Shown piece after piece: positions 1 through 9,084 of a DNA stretch of 64,000 nucleotides. The stretch covers positions 124,001 to 188,000 of the forward strand of contig NZ_FNHV01000003.1 in assembly GCF_900103585.1 (NCBI RefSeq), read 5' to 3'. Origin of the DNA: Streptomyces sp. cf386 (lineage in GTDB: Bacteria; Actinomycetota; Actinomycetes; Streptomycetales; Streptomycetaceae). Position numbers and translations under genes: made by a program. Every line of letters starts with the position of its first letter. Within the stretch, counting starts at the first letter, position 1. The notes beneath the pieces are model-generated. The model saw only the letters and a program-made list of their open reading frames with translations. It was not told the origin of the DNA and searched no databases.

Positions 1-543
1 CATCTCCTCGTCGTCGGCGGCCTGGATGACCCGGCCGGCCGAGGCGGCGAGCTGACGCCGCCAGACGTAGACGAGGAACTCCTCCAGCTCGGGCAGGAGC
101 AGTTCGATGATCGGGTACGTGACCTCGGTGCGGGTCATGCCCGGCTCCGGGGGCTCGGTCAGGCCCTCCAGGAAGGAGTCGATCTGCCACTCGGCCAGCC
201 GGGCGGTGGTCTGCCCCGTCGACCGCGCCACCTGCACGGCCATGGCCTCGCTGAGCAGCCCCGCCTCGACGAGACCGGCGAGGCGCCTGAGCGCCAGTAC
301 GTCGGCCTCGGTCAGCGCCTTGGCCTGCCCGATGTCGGCGAAGCCCATGGCCCGCCAGAAGCGGGACGCCAGTTCCATGGAGACGCCCGCGCTGCGAGCG
401 GCCTGAAACGGGGTGTAGCGCCGCTCGGCACCGAGGATGAGCTGTTCCAGACGCAGGGCGAGCGGATCCTCGCCGGGGTCGGCGGCGTGGGGGTCCACCC
501 GGCCGTCCGCGCCCGTGCCGGAGCCCGAATCGTCGACGGTCAC
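1..543 (-). CDS. cya: Adenylate cyclase, N-terminal part (gene runs off the left edge)
   Basis: The first 181 codons of a reverse-strand gene are present; the rest lies outside the window. The GTG at 541-543 is chosen because a GGAAGG ribosome site lies about 8 bases upstream. The visible part is an acidic N-terminus, then a helical region (EQLILGAERRYTPFQAARSAGV) resembling the regulatory N-terminal domain of actinobacterial class III adenylate cyclases. The catalytic cyclase domain would be off the edge, so the enzymatic assignment rests on N-terminal resemblance and on the neighbouring biotin ligase and carboxylase genes, which sit next to cya in Streptomyces as I recall it. The expected role is ATP to cyclic AMP. 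Family identity is fairly likely; activity cannot be judged here. Confidence 0.7.
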   Translation of the reverse strand, partial: MTVDDSGSGTGADGRVDPHAADPGEDPLALRLEQLILGAERRYTPFQAARSAGVSMELASRFWRAMGFADIGQAKALTEADVLALRRLAGLVEAGLLSEAMAVQVARSTGQTTARLAEWQIDSFLEGLTEPPEPGMTRTEVTYPIIELLLPELEEFLVYVWRRQLAASAGRVIQAADDEEM

Positions 544-686
544 GCCTGCTGCCCTTCCGATCTGCCGCGGTCAGTAATCGACCGGCCTTCACTGTACGGC
601 AGGTGTGGGCCACCTCACTCCGTAAGAGAAGGCCGACGGTGGTGTACCGGCCCTGGTGAGGGGCCGGACGGGCCGGGTCGGCGCCC

Positions 687-1547
687 TCACGCCAACCGCA
701 GGTGCACGATGTCTCCCGCTCCCACGGGCTCCTGCACCCCGTCCCCCGTGGCCAGCACCAGCCGCCCGTCCCCGTCGATCGCGACGGCCTCCCCCGTGAC
801 CTCCCGCTCGCCCGGCAGCTCGGCCCGCACGACCCTCCCCAACGTCGCGCACCCCGCCGCGTAGGTCTCCTGCAGTCCGCTCACCACCGGGTCCCCCACC
901 GCGGCCCGCCAGCGCCCGTACCACTCCTCCAGCGACCGCAGCACGGCCCGCAGCAGCGGATCCCGGTCCGTGCTGACGGCCCCGGCGAGCAGCAGCGAGC
1001 CCGCCTGGGGCACCGGCAGCTCGTCCTCACGCAGGGTGACGTTGATGCCGACCCCGACGACCACCCCGGCGTTCCCGGCCCGTTCCGCGAGGATCCCGCC
1101 GGCCTTGCGCTCCTCGCCGCCGACGGTCACCAGGAGGTCGTTCGGCCACTTGAGTGCCGTGTCGACGCCCGCCGACCGCGACAGCCCCGTCGCCACGGCG
1201 ACCCCGGTGAGCAGCGGCAGCCACCCCCAGCGGGCCACCGGCACCTCGGCGGGGTTCAGCAGCACCGAGAAGAACAGCCCCGAGCGGGCCGGTGCCGTCC
1301 ACTGCCGGTCCAGGCGTCCCTTGCCGGCCGTCTGCTCCTCGGCGACCAGGATCGCGCCCTCGCCCGCCTTGCCCCCGGTCGCCAGGTCCACCAGGTCGGT
1401 GTTGGTGGAGCCGGTGCTCGGCACCACCTCCACGTCGCGCCACAGCCCGCCCTCCCGAACGAGCCCGCGCCGCAGTGCGGCGGCGTTCAGCGGCGGACGG
1501 TCCAGGTCGGACCAGCGGCTGTCATCTGATGCATCTCGCGGCGTCAT
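687..1547 (-). CDS. birA: Biotin-[acetyl-CoA-carboxylase] ligase
   Basis: A 286-residue biotin protein ligase. It activates biotin with ATP and attaches it to the conserved lysine of biotin carboxyl carrier domains. Visible features are the biotin-binding start (VPSTGSTNTDL), the catalytic AEEQTAGKGRLDRQW segment (GRGR-type loop, here GKGR), LKWPNDLLV and GGILAE. There is no N-terminal DNA-binding domain of the E. coli BirA type, so it should be a monofunctional ligase. A longer frame runs to 1781, but the MTPRDASDD start at 1547 is preferred because the extra residues have no ligase-like content. It is divergent from the carboxylase beta gene at 1658. Its probable client is the AMKM lysine of the alpha subunit at 6449-8221. 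Confidence 0.93.
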   Translation of the reverse strand: MTPRDASDDSRWSDLDRPPLNAAALRRGLVREGGLWRDVEVVPSTGSTNTDLVDLATGGKAGEGAILVAEEQTAGKGRLDRQWTAPARSGLFFSVLLNPAEVPVARWGWLPLLTGVAVATGLSRSAGVDTALKWPNDLLVTVGGEERKAGGILAERAGNAGVVVGVGINVTLREDELPVPQAGSLLLAGAVSTDRDPLLRAVLRSLEEWYGRWRAAVGDPVVSGLQETYAAGCATLGRVVRAELPGEREVTGEAVAIDGDGRLVLATGDGVQEPVGAGDIVHLRLA

Positions 1548-1657
1548 GCAAGCCACCCTAGGTGTGTGAAACGCCGCACTGCTGTTTCGTAGGCCCCCCA
1601 CTACTCTACGGATGAGTAACCGTCCCCCCTTTTGAGCAGGCAGGGAGCGCCATCCCG

Positions 1658-3280
1658 ATGTCCGAGCCGGAAGAGCGTCACGAGATCCAAGAGTCCTCAG
1701 GGATCGACATCCACACCACCGCGGGCAAGCTCGCGGATCTCCAGCGCCGTATCGAGGAAGCGACGCACGCCGGCTCCGCACGCGCCGTCGAAAAGCAGCA
1801 CGCCAAGGGCAAGTTGACGGCCCGTGAGCGCATCGAGCTGCTCCTCGACGAGGGGTCCTTCGTCGAGCTCGACGAGTTCGCCCGGCACCGCTCCACCAAC
1901 TTCGGCCTGGAGAAGAACCGCCCGTACGGCGACGGCGTGGTCACCGGGTACGGCACGGTCGACGGCCGCCCCGTCGCCGTGTTCTCCCAGGACTTCACCG
2001 TGTTCGGCGGTGCGTTGGGCGAGGTCTACGGCCAGAAGATCGTCAAGGTCATGGACTTCGCGCTGAAGACCGGCTGCCCGGTCATCGGCATCAACGACTC
2101 CGGCGGCGCCCGCATCCAGGAGGGTGTGGCCTCGCTGGGCGCGTACGGCGAGATCTTCCGCCGCAACACCCACGCCTCCGGGGTCATCCCGCAGATCTCG
2201 CTCGTCGTCGGCCCCTGTGCGGGCGGCGCGGTCTACTCCCCGGCGATCACCGACTTCACGGTCATGGTCGACCAGACCTCGCACATGTTCATCACCGGCC
2301 CGGACGTCATCAAGACCGTCACCGGCGAGGACGTCGGCTTCGAGGAGCTGGGCGGCGCGCGCACCCACAACTCGGCCTCCGGCGTGGCGCATCACATGGC
2401 CGGGGACGAGAAGGACGCCATCGAGTACGTCAAGCAGCTGCTGTCGTACCTGCCGTCGAACAACCTCTCCGAGCCCCCGGCGTTCCCGGAGGAGGCGGAC
2501 CTCGACGTCACCGACGAGGACCGCGAGCTGGACACGATCGTGCCGGACAGCGCGAACCAGCCGTACGACATGCACGCGGTGATCGAGCACATCCTGGACG
2601 ACGCCGAGTTCTTCGAGACACAGCCGCTGTTCGCGCCGAACATCGTCACCGGCTTCGGCCGGGTCGAGGGCCGTCCCGTCGGGATCGTCGCCAACCAGCC
2701 GATGCAGTTCGCCGGTTGCCTCGACATCGCCGCCTCCGAGAAGGCCGCGCGCTTCGTGCGCACCTGCGACGCCTTCAACGTCCCGGTCATCACCTTCGTC
2801 GACGTGCCCGGCTTCCTCCCGGGCGTCGACCAGGAGCACGACGGCATCATCCGCCGCGGTGCCAAGCTGATCTACGCCTACGCCGAGGCGACGGTCCCGC
2901 TCATCACGGTCATCACCCGCAAGGCCTTCGGCGGCGCCTACGACGTCATGGGCTCCAAGCACCTCGGCGCCGACCTCAACCTGGCCTGGCCCACCGCCCA
3001 GATCGCCGTGATGGGCGCCCAGGGCGCGGTCAACATCCTGCACCGGCGCACGATCGCCGAGGCGGAGGCCAACGGGGAGGACCTGGAGGCGGTGCGCGCC
3101 CGGCTGATCCGGGAGTACGAGGACACCCTCCTCAATCCCTACATCGCGGCCGAGCGCGGCTACATCGACTCCGTCATCATGCCGTCCGACACCCGCCGCC
3201 ATGTCGTACGCGGCCTGCGTCAGCTGCGCACCAAGCGGGAATCCCTGCCTCCGAAGAAGCACGGCAACATCCCCCTCTAG
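1658..3280 (+). CDS. pccB: Acyl-CoA (propionyl-CoA) carboxylase beta subunit
   Basis: A 540-residue carboxyltransferase of the acyl-CoA carboxylase complex. It transfers CO2 from carboxybiotin to propionyl-CoA, or acetyl-CoA, giving methylmalonyl- or malonyl-CoA. Both crotonase-like halves are present: the N-terminal acyl-CoA site ([25 protein letters not shown]) and the C-terminal biotin site ([35 protein letters not shown]). The Asp in GGAYD (residue about 429) corresponds to the residue that in S. coelicolor PccB marks preference for propionyl-CoA, whereas AccB carries a hydrophobic residue there. The ATG follows a GGGAG ribosome site. The epsilon subunit follows 17 bases downstream. Length and motifs are complete. 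Confidence 0.93.
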   Translation: MSEPEERHEIQESSGIDIHTTAGKLADLQRRIEEATHAGSARAVEKQHAKGKLTARERIELLLDEGSFVELDEFARHRSTNFGLEKNRPYGDGVVTGYGTVDGRPVAVFSQDFTVFGGALGEVYGQKIVKVMDFALKTGCPVIGINDSGGARIQEGVASLGAYGEIFRRNTHASGVIPQISLVVGPCAGGAVYSPAITDFTVMVDQTSHMFITGPDVIKTVTGEDVGFEELGGARTHNSASGVAHHMAGDEKDAIEYVKQLLSYLPSNNLSEPPAFPEEADLDVTDEDRELDTIVPDSANQPYDMHAVIEHILDDAEFFETQPLFAPNIVTGFGRVEGRPVGIVANQPMQFAGCLDIAASEKAARFVRTCDAFNVPVITFVDVPGFLPGVDQEHDGIIRRGAKLIYAYAEATVPLITVITRKAFGGAYDVMGSKHLGADLNLAWPTAQIAVMGAQGAVNILHRRTIAEAEANGEDLEAVRARLIREYEDTLLNPYIAAERGYIDSVIMPSDTRRHVVRGLRQLRTKRESLPPKKHGNIPL

Positions 3281-3297
3281 GCCTGCTGGGAGCCACG

Positions 3298-3507
3298 ATG
3301 AACATCAAGGTCCTACGGGGCAACCCGACACCGGAGGAGCTGGCCGCCGCACTGGCGGTGGTCCGCGCCCGCGCCGCGGCGGCGAGCACCCTCCCGCCCG
3401 GCGCACCCACCCCGCGCGACTCCTGGTCCGACCCGGCCCGCATCGCGGCACAGCGGCTGCCGCAGCCGGGGCCGACGACGTGGTCGCGCACGTACTGGCC
3501 CAGCTAG
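3298..3507 (+). CDS. pccE: Acyl-CoA carboxylase epsilon subunit
   Basis: A 69-residue protein beginning MNIKVLRGNPTPEELAAALAVV, the signature of the small actinobacterial epsilon subunits. These bind the beta hexamer and stimulate carboxylase activity. It starts 17 bases after the beta gene with a GGGAG ribosome site, so it is co-transcribed. The C-terminus (WSDPARIAAQRLPQPGPTTW) is typical for the family. The TAG stop is followed immediately by an unusual tandem 21-bp repeat (separate entry). Confidence 0.92.
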   Translation: MNIKVLRGNPTPEELAAALAVVRARAAAASTLPPGAPTPRDSWSDPARIAAQRLPQPGPTTWSRTYWPS

Positions 3508-3549
3508 TTCGGATAGTTCAGATAGTTCTTCGGATAGTTCAGATAGTTC
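3508..3549. repeat. Two perfect tandem copies of a 21-bp unit
   Basis: The unit at 3508-3528 is repeated exactly at 3529-3549 with no spacer. Each unit itself contains two near-copies of GATAGTTC. The array starts one base after the pccE stop and runs into the last codons of the convergent esterase gene, whose stop is at 3539-3541. It is AT-rich compared with its surroundings. Two copies could expand or contract by slippage. No function is known. Confidence 0.9.
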
Positions 3550-4678
3550 GGAGAACCGTCGACACGGCTTCGGCCATCACCTCGTATCCCGCGTCGTTCG
3601 GGTGCAGGTGATCGCCGAAGTCGTACGACGGGTGCAGTCGGTCGGTGTCCGCGGGGTCGGCCAGCGCCCGGTCGAGGTCCACCACCGCGTCGTACTCCCC
3701 CGAGCAACGGATCCACTCGTTCAGCTCGTGACTCACCTTGGCCGCGTGCTCACCCCAGTGGTCCGAGCCCCCGAACGGCAGCAGCGTCGCCCCGATCACC
3801 CTCAGCCCGGCCGCCCTGCCCTGCCGTATCAACTCCCGGTGCCCGGCGATGAGTTCCTCCGCCTCCACCACGGGCGCCGGCTTGTACGTCGGCTGCTCGT
3901 CCGTCTCGCTGAAGCCGATGTCGTTGAGGCCGAGCAGGACGACGAGCGTGTCCACGCCGACCTGGTCGAGGACGTCCCGGCGCAGCCGCCGGACGCCCCG
4001 CTCGCCATACCACGCGGAGTCGTTGAGCAGCAGGTTCCCGCCGATCCCCGCGTTGAGGACCGGCCGCCCCGCGCGCCGGGCGAGCGCGTCCGACCAGCGC
4101 CGGTTCGTGCCCGGTGTCGAGCCGAACCCGTCCGTGATCGAGTCGCCGAAGAGGGCGACGGCATCCGCGCGGCCGGCGTCGACCTCCACGGCCGACAGGA
4201 AGTACCAGGACTCGGTCGCGGCATCGAAGCCCTCACCGTCCGGGTCCGCCGACCGGTCGCCCTCACCCCGGTAGCCCGCCGTGAAGGCCTGCGCGTGGAA
4301 GGTCGCGGGGCCGGTCGCGGCGTCGAAGTACAGGGTCACGGTCACCGACTCCCCGGCGGCGACGGCGAGCGGGACATCGTCGCTGACGATCTCCCCGCGC
4401 GCCGGTATCCCGGCCTCGTCGGCGCCCGCGAAGGTGAGCCGGGTGAGCGACCCCGGCCGCACGTCGGCCCCGGCGGCCGTAACCCCCACGCTCGCCCCCG
4501 CGACCCGCACCGGCGAGGTGCCGTAGGCGTGGGAGAGCCGCACCCGCACCCGGCCACCCCCCGCCGACAGCCGTACGACCTGCCGCAGTGACTGGCGCCA
4601 GAAGCCCTCGCGGGACCAGTTGGGCGTGAAGCCCTCGCTGGGCGGCTGCGGTGACGCGATCCAGGAAGCGGTGAACAT
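3539..4678 (-). CDS. SGNH/GDSL-family hydrolase (esterase/lipase)
   Basis: A 379-residue protein with all four SGNH blocks. Block I is GDSITDGFGST (nucleophile Ser), block II is NAGIGGNLLL (Gly), block III is LLGLNDIGFSE (Asn) and block V is DHLHPNDAGYEVM (Asp/His of the triad). An N-terminal beta-rich module of about 170 residues precedes it, as in carbohydrate-linked SGNH esterases. No signal peptide is obvious, so location is unclear. The start at 4678 (MFTASW) follows a TGGAGGGTG ribosome site and is preferred over the longer frame from 4720. It converges with pccE. The substrate is unknown; an acyl or acetyl ester on a sugar is plausible. Confidence 0.85.
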   Translation of the reverse strand: MFTASWIASPQPPSEGFTPNWSREGFWRQSLRQVVRLSAGGGRVRVRLSHAYGTSPVRVAGASVGVTAAGADVRPGSLTRLTFAGADEAGIPARGEIVSDDVPLAVAAGESVTVTLYFDAATGPATFHAQAFTAGYRGEGDRSADPDGEGFDAATESWYFLSAVEVDAGRADAVALFGDSITDGFGSTPGTNRRWSDALARRAGRPVLNAGIGGNLLLNDSAWYGERGVRRLRRDVLDQVGVDTLVVLLGLNDIGFSETDEQPTYKPAPVVEAEELIAGHRELIRQGRAAGLRVIGATLLPFGGSDHWGEHAAKVSHELNEWIRCSGEYDAVVDLDRALADPADTDRLHPSYDFGDHLHPNDAGYEVMAEAVSTVLRTI

Positions 4679-4756
4679 GGCACACCCTCCAGAGGTCATT
4701 AAACGGAACTGTAGCCCCATTAGCTAATGGCACGCTAGCACCGTTTGGAGGAAAGT

Positions 4757-4772
4757 TGAGTACGCGTACTCA
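4757..4772. promoter_or_regulatory. Perfect 16-bp palindrome TGAGTACGCGTACTCA
   Basis: The sequence is identical to its reverse complement over all 16 bases. It lies about 28-36 bases upstream of the small membrane protein gene and about 80 bases upstream of the divergent esterase start. It looks like a dimeric regulator operator. The regulator is not identifiable from the window. Confidence 0.6.
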
Positions 4773-4808
4773 GGCGCCGCCCCGGACCCCCGACCGACGA
4801 TGGAAGGC

Positions 4809-4937
4809 ATGCTGTGGTCCGACCCGGAGAACGAGCCGCCCAAGGAACTGCGCGACATGCAGGAGATGTTGCGGCGGCTGGGCGTTCTCATGGCGCTGGC
4901 CATGGTGCTCACGATGATCGTGCTCGGACTGTGGTGA
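4809..4937 (+). CDS. Small single-span membrane protein (MmpB-like)
   Basis: A 42-residue open reading frame, MLWSDPENEPPKELRDMQEM followed by an amphipathic LRRLG turn and one hydrophobic span (VLMALAMVLTMIVLGLW). An upstream in-frame ATG at 4800 would add MEG. Neither start has a well-spaced ribosome site; AAGG lies only about one base before the ATG at 4809. The sequence strongly resembles the tiny Streptomyces proteins annotated as morphogenic membrane protein MmpB; this is from memory and has not been verified. The predicted topology is a cytoplasmic acidic N-terminus and a membrane-embedded C-terminus. A perfect palindrome lies just upstream. Maf follows 45 bases downstream. Confidence 0.75.
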   Translation: MLWSDPENEPPKELRDMQEMLRRLGVLMALAMVLTMIVLGLW

Positions 4938-4982
4938 ATCCGGCTGCCGTGCGTCCGGCCGGGCCGCCGATACGCTGACCGC

Positions 4983-5603
4983 ATGACTGATCAGCCGCGC
5001 CGCCGACTCGTCCTCGCCTCCCAGTCCCCCGCCCGCCTCAATCTGCTCCGCCAGGCAGGACTGGATCCCGAGGTCATCGTGAGCGGCGTCGACGAGGACG
5101 CCGTCACCGCGCCCACCCCCGCCGACCTGGCGCTGGCCCTGGCCGAGGCGAAGGCCTCCGTCGTGGCGGCGAAGCCGGAGGTCAAGGGCGCGATCGTGAT
5201 CGGCTGCGACTCGGTCCTCGACCTGGACGGCGAGGCCCTGGGCAAGCCGGCCGACGCCGAGGAGGCCACGGCCCGCTGGAAGTCGATGCGCGGCCGGGCG
5301 GGCACACTGCAGACCGGCCACTGCGTCTACGACACCGTCACCGGCCGGTACACCTCCGCGACCGCCTCCACGGTCGTCCGCTTCGGCGAGCCGACCGACG
5401 AGGAGATCGCGGCGTACGTCGCCTCCGGCGAACCCCTCTACGTCGCCGGGGCGTTCACGCTCGACGGCCGCTCGGCGCCGTTCATCGACGGGATCGACGG
5501 CGACCACGGCAATGTGATCGGCATCAGCCTGCCGCTGGTGCGGCGACTGCTCGGCCAACTGGGCATCGGCATCACGGAGTTGTGGGCGCCGGCGGAGGGG
5601 TGA
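4983..5603 (+). CDS. maf: Maf-family nucleotide pyrophosphatase
   Basis: A 206-residue Maf/HAM1-fold protein. Family members hydrolyse non-canonical or modified nucleoside triphosphates to monophosphates (housekeeping) and have been linked to septation arrest. Visible motifs are [18 protein letters not shown] (substrate loop), [23 protein letters not shown] (catalytic Asp) and the C-terminal [19 protein letters not shown]. Length is normal. Its 3' end overlaps the convergent membrane protein gene by 32 bases. Confidence 0.93.
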   Translation: MTDQPRRRLVLASQSPARLNLLRQAGLDPEVIVSGVDEDAVTAPTPADLALALAEAKASVVAAKPEVKGAIVIGCDSVLDLDGEALGKPADAEEATARWKSMRGRAGTLQTGHCVYDTVTGRYTSATASTVVRFGEPTDEEIAAYVASGEPLYVAGAFTLDGRSAPFIDGIDGDHGNVIGISLPLVRRLLGQLGIGITELWAPAEG

Positions 5604-6072
5604 CCGGGGAGCCCCCGGCCGGGGAGCCGTCGTCGCCCTTGTCCCCGTCGGGGACAGCGTCGGCGGGCCCCTCGGGCGCGCCCTGGGCGTCGTACGTCAT
5701 GAGCAGCAGCACTATCAGGCCGAGGACGACCATCATGAACACGAACGCCGTCCAGCCCACCAGGCCCCAGGTGAGGGCGCCCAGCAGCCCGTGCACCACG
5801 GCCGCGCTGATCAGCAGGATGCGGCCGAGGCCGGCCGGGGCACGGTTGCGCAGGGCCACGAGCAGGGCGACCAGGCCGCACAGCGCGAAGTAGGCGCCGA
5901 AGACCAGGCCGCCGACCTTCGAGGACATCGACATCACGTCAGGGTCCAGGCCCGCCAGGGACATGTGCTGACCGTCGACGACATTCCCGAGGAGCCAGTT
6001 CAGCCCCGCGATGCCGAGCGCCTCGACGAAGAGCACGAGTGCCAACACCCACGCCACCGACCTGCGCACCAT
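5572..6072 (-). CDS. Small membrane protein, four spans
   Basis: A 166-residue protein starting [20 protein letters not shown] at 6072. It has four hydrophobic spans (near residues 5-25, 50-70, 80-100 and 105-125) and a low-complexity, Pro/Gly/Asp-rich cytoplasmic or external tail. A longer frame exists to 6234, but the added residues look non-coding. No domain is recognised. It is convergent with maf and overlaps it by 32 bases. It is likely a Streptomyces-restricted inner-membrane protein of unknown role. Confidence 0.8.
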   Translation of the reverse strand: MVRRSVAWVLALVLFVEALGIAGLNWLLGNVVDGQHMSLAGLDPDVMSMSSKVGGLVFGAYFALCGLVALLVALRNRAPAGLGRILLISAAVVHGLLGALTWGLVGWTAFVFMMVVLGLIVLLLMTYDAQGAPEGPADAVPDGDKGDDGSPAGGSPVTPPPAPTTP

Positions 6073-6448
6073 CCGGCCCCCACCCACTTTCGACTGCCGC
6101 CCAAGCCGGACGCCCGTTACTCCAAGTACGTTCGAGACATCGCGAACGCTACTAACGGGTAAACCCCGGGACAAGGGTTCGGGCAGGGGCAAAGAATCAT
6201 TGGGCCATTCGTAGGGATTCCACAAAGAAACCAAGTGGCCCGCAGCACGTGATGACAGAGACCTTGACCACAGCGGAGGGCTAGGGTTTTCCGGGAGAGA
6301 CCTGCGTGCCGAGGCGCGACATGGGATTTCGCGGGTCGAGCGAGCCCGGAGTCACGCTCCGTGTGGGCAAGCTCACCACCGGGGACGGGTCGATGTTGCG
6401 TGTCGGCAGTCCCTAAACTCGGCTTGTTTCAAGGAGGGAGCCTCAATC
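6073..6448. other. 376-bp intergenic region upstream of accA2
   Basis: No convincing open reading frame is seen. It must hold the divergent promoters for accA2 and the small membrane protein gene. A ribosome site (AAGGAGGGAG) lies at the right end, before the accA2 GTG. A TTGACC hexamer near 6263 has no well-spaced -10 element, so no promoter is called. Confidence 0.5.
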
Positions 6449-8221
6449 GTGCGCAAGGTGCTCATCGCCAACCGTGGCGAAATCGCTGTCCGCGTGGCCC
6501 GGGCCTGCCGGGACGCCGGGATCGCGAGCGTGGCCGTCTACGCGGACCCGGACCGGGACGCATTGCATGTCCGCGCCGCGGATGAGGCGTTCGCCCTGGG
6601 CGGTGACACACCGGCCACCAGCTACCTGGACATCGACAAGGTCCTCAAGGCGGCCCGGGAGTCCGGCGCGGACGCCATCCACCCCGGGTACGGCTTCCTC
6701 TCGGAGAACGCCGACTTCGCCCAGGCGGTCCTGAACGCCGGTCTGATCTGGATCGGCCCGCCGCCGCAGGCCATCCGTGACCTGGGTGACAAGGTCGCCG
6801 CCCGGCACATCGCCCAGCGCGCCGGCGCGCCCCTGGTCGCGGGCACGCCCGACCCGGTCGCCGGTGCCGACGAGGTCGTCGCCTTCGCCGAGGAGCACGG
6901 CCTGCCGATCGCGATCAAGGCGGCGTTCGGCGGTGGCGGACGCGGCCTGAAGGTCGCCCGCACCCTCGAAGAGGTGCCCGAGCTGTACGAGTCGGCGGTG
7001 CGCGAGGCGGTCGCCGCGTTCGGCCGCGGGGAGTGCTTCGTCGAGCGCTACCTGGACAAGCCCCGCCACGTGGAGACGCAGTGCCTGGCCGACCAGCACG
7101 GCAACGTGGTCGTGGTCTCCACCCGTGACTGCTCGCTGCAGCGCCGCCACCAGAAGCTCGTGGAGGAGGCCCCGGCGCCCTTCCTCTCCGACGAGCAGGT
7201 GGCCGAGCTGTACTCGTCCTCCAAGGCGATCCTGAAGGAGGCCGGCTACGTCGGCGCCGGCACGGTCGAGTTCCTCGTCGGCCTGGACGGCACGATCTCC
7301 TTCCTGGAGGTCAACACCCGCCTCCAGGTCGAGCACCCGGTCACCGAGGAGGTGGCCGGCATCGACCTGGTGCGCGAGATGTTCCGCATCGCCGACGGCG
7401 AGGAACTCGGCTACGACGACCCCGCCCTGCGCGGCCACTCCTTCGAGTTCCGCATCAACGGCGAGGACCCGGGCCGCAACTTCCTGCCCGCCCCCGGCAC
7501 GGTGACCACCTTCGACGCGCCCAGCGGCCCCGGTGTCCGCCTCGACGCGGGCGTCGAGTCCGGCTCGGTCATCGGCCCGGCCTGGGACTCCCTGCTGGCC
7601 AAGCTGATCGTCACCGGCGCCACCCGCGAGCAGGCCCTGCAGCGCGCGGCCCGGGCGCTGGCCGAGTTCCAGGTCGAGGGCATGGCCACCGCCATCCCGT
7701 TCCACCGCGCGGTGGTGAAGGACCCGGCGTTCGCGCCCGAACTCACCGGCAGCGAGGACCCGTTCACGGTCCACACCCGCTGGATCGAGACCGAGTTCGT
7801 CAACGACATCAAGCCCTTCGCCGCCCCCACCGACACCGAGGCGGACGAGGACCCGGACCGCGAGACGATCGTCGTCGAGGTCGGCGGCAAGCGCCTGGAG
7901 GTCTCCCTCCCGTCCTCCCTCGGCATGACGCTGGCCCGCACCGGCCTCGCCGCCGGGGCCAAGCCCAAGCGCCGCGCGGCGAAGAAGTCCGGCCCCGCGG
8001 CCTCCGGCGACACCCTCGCCTCCCCGATGCAGGGCACCATCGTCAAGGTCGCCGTCGAGGAGGGCCAGGAGGTCAAGGAGGGCGACCTGATCGTCGTCCT
8101 CGAAGCGATGAAGATGGAACAGCCCCTGAACGCCCACAAGTCGGGCACCGTCAAGGGCCTGTCCGCCGAGGTCGGCGCCTCGCTCACCTCCGGCGCGGCC
8201 ATCTGCGAGATCAAGGACTGA
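6449..8221 (+). CDS. accA2: Acyl-CoA carboxylase alpha subunit: biotin carboxylase + BCCP
   Basis: A 590-residue fusion. The N-terminal biotin carboxylase ([20 protein letters not shown]) has the glycine-rich ATP loop ([14 protein letters not shown]), the catalytic [16 protein letters not shown] segment and [11 protein letters not shown] linker follows, then a C-terminal biotinyl domain. Biotin is attached at Lys in [11 protein letters not shown], residue 555. It carboxylates biotin with ATP and bicarbonate and hands the carboxyl group to the beta subunit at 1658-3280. The GTG start follows a strong AAGGAGG site. A strong hairpin lies downstream. Streptomyces AccA2 serves both acetyl- and propionyl-CoA carboxylases. 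Confidence 0.95.
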   Translation: MRKVLIANRGEIAVRVARACRDAGIASVAVYADPDRDALHVRAADEAFALGGDTPATSYLDIDKVLKAARESGADAIHPGYGFLSENADFAQAVLNAGLIWIGPPPQAIRDLGDKVAARHIAQRAGAPLVAGTPDPVAGADEVVAFAEEHGLPIAIKAAFGGGGRGLKVARTLEEVPELYESAVREAVAAFGRGECFVERYLDKPRHVETQCLADQHGNVVVVSTRDCSLQRRHQKLVEEAPAPFLSDEQVAELYSSSKAILKEAGYVGAGTVEFLVGLDGTISFLEVNTRLQVEHPVTEEVAGIDLVREMFRIADGEELGYDDPALRGHSFEFRINGEDPGRNFLPAPGTVTTFDAPSGPGVRLDAGVESGSVIGPAWDSLLAKLIVTGATREQALQRAARALAEFQVEGMATAIPFHRAVVKDPAFAPELTGSEDPFTVHTRWIETEFVNDIKPFAAPTDTEADEDPDRETIVVEVGGKRLEVSLPSSLGMTLARTGLAAGAKPKRRAAKKSGPAASGDTLASPMQGTIVKVAVEEGQEVKEGDLIVVLEAMKMEQPLNAHKSGTVKGLSAEVGASLTSGAAICEIKD

Positions 8222-8249
8222 CCGTACGACGATTTCCGTACGACATCCC

Positions 8250-8297
8250 GGGGCGCCCGGCGGACTGGAGCAGTGGTCCGCCGGGCGCCCCGTTTTC
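8250..8297 (+). terminator. Rho-independent terminator after accA2
   Basis: A perfect 15-bp stem (arms 8250-8264 and 8277-8291) with a 12-base loop is followed by GTTTTC. It lies 28 bases after the accA2 stop. Confidence 0.9.
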
Positions 8298-8353
8298 GGC
8301 TCGGTGGCATCCTGGAGGCACGCCGAGGGCGTGAGAGAGGGCAGGTGGAAGCC

Positions 8354-8974
8354 ATGGTGGGCGCGACCTCACACGAGAGTGCGGGGCACGGGAGCGCGGC
8401 GGCGACGCCGGTCCAGCCGCGTGCCATGCGCGCCGACGCCCGCCGCAACTACGACCGGCTGCTCAGCGAGGCCCGCTCCGCCTTCGCCGAGCACGGCACC
8501 GACGCCTCCCTGGAGGACGTGGCCCGTCGGGCGGGCGTGGGCATCGGCACCCTCTACCGCCACTTCCCCAACCGCGACGCCCTGTTGAGCGCCGTCTTCG
8601 AGGAGGCGGCCGGCGACCTCCTGACCCGCTCCCGCGAACTCCTGCACGCCCCCGAGCCGTGCGCGGCCCTGGTGAAGTGGCTGCGCGAGATGGTCACCCA
8701 CGCCGGCGAGTACCGCGGCCTGGCCCGCTCCCTGATGTCCGTCTCCTACGACACCACCTCGGCCCTGGCCCGCTGCAGCGGCCCGATCCGCGAGGCGGGC
8801 GGCGCACTGCTGGCACGCGCCCAGGAGGCGGGCACGGTCAGAAAGGACGTGGCGATCGGCGACCTCCTCCAACTCACCCACGCGATCGCGTTGGCGGCGG
8901 AGGAGACACCGGGGGACCCGGAACTGGCGGACAGGTTGCTGTACCTGACGCTCCGGGGTTTGAAGGACAGTTGA
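8354..8974 (+). CDS. TetR/AcrR-family transcriptional regulator
   Basis: About 206 residues. The N-terminal helix-turn-helix is typical of TetR: LLSEARSAFAEHGTDASLEDVARRAGVGIGTLYRHFPNRDALL. The C-terminal half is an all-helical ligand domain (SYDTTSALARCSGPIREAGGALLARAQEAGTVR), as in small regulators of efflux or catabolic genes. The ATG at 8354 is used; an in-frame GTG at 8345 with an AGAGAGGG ribosome site is an equally reasonable start. No target gene can be assigned from position, and no clear self-operator is seen. A copy of the intergenic repeat family A follows it. Confidence 0.9.
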   Translation: MVGATSHESAGHGSAAATPVQPRAMRADARRNYDRLLSEARSAFAEHGTDASLEDVARRAGVGIGTLYRHFPNRDALLSAVFEEAAGDLLTRSRELLHAPEPCAALVKWLREMVTHAGEYRGLARSLMSVSYDTTSALARCSGPIREAGGALLARAQEAGTVRKDVAIGDLLQLTHAIALAAEETPGDPELADRLLYLTLRGLKDS

Positions 8975-8995
8975 AACCAGTAGGCCCAGGGGCAG

Positions 8996-9065
8996 TGCCC
9001 TAAGGGGCGCGGGGAACTGCGCGATCAACCACACACAGCCCGCACCCGCGCGACAACGCAAACCC
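8996..9065 (+). repeat. Intergenic repeat family A, copy 1
   Basis: It shares the core CCTAAGGGGCGCGGGGAACT and the following GCGCGA-CAACCACA with the copy at 31618. It also shares GGGGCGCGGGG with the copies at 19236, 45655 and 58515. It lies between the stops of the TetR and DeoR genes. This resembles the short GC-rich elements found at gene 3' ends across Streptomyces chromosomes. Confidence 0.75.
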
Positions 9066-9084
9066 CTACGGCGAACAGGCGAAC

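Noticed and set aside
4747..4915. TTG start at 4756 directly after GGAGGAAAG, in another frame across the small membrane protein
   Set aside because: Its translation is Cys/Arg/Trp-rich and does not look like a real protein; the membrane protein frame is far better.
6263..6285. TTGACC followed by TAGGGT as an accA2 promoter
   Set aside because: The spacing is only about 12 bases, too short for a sigma-70 type promoter.
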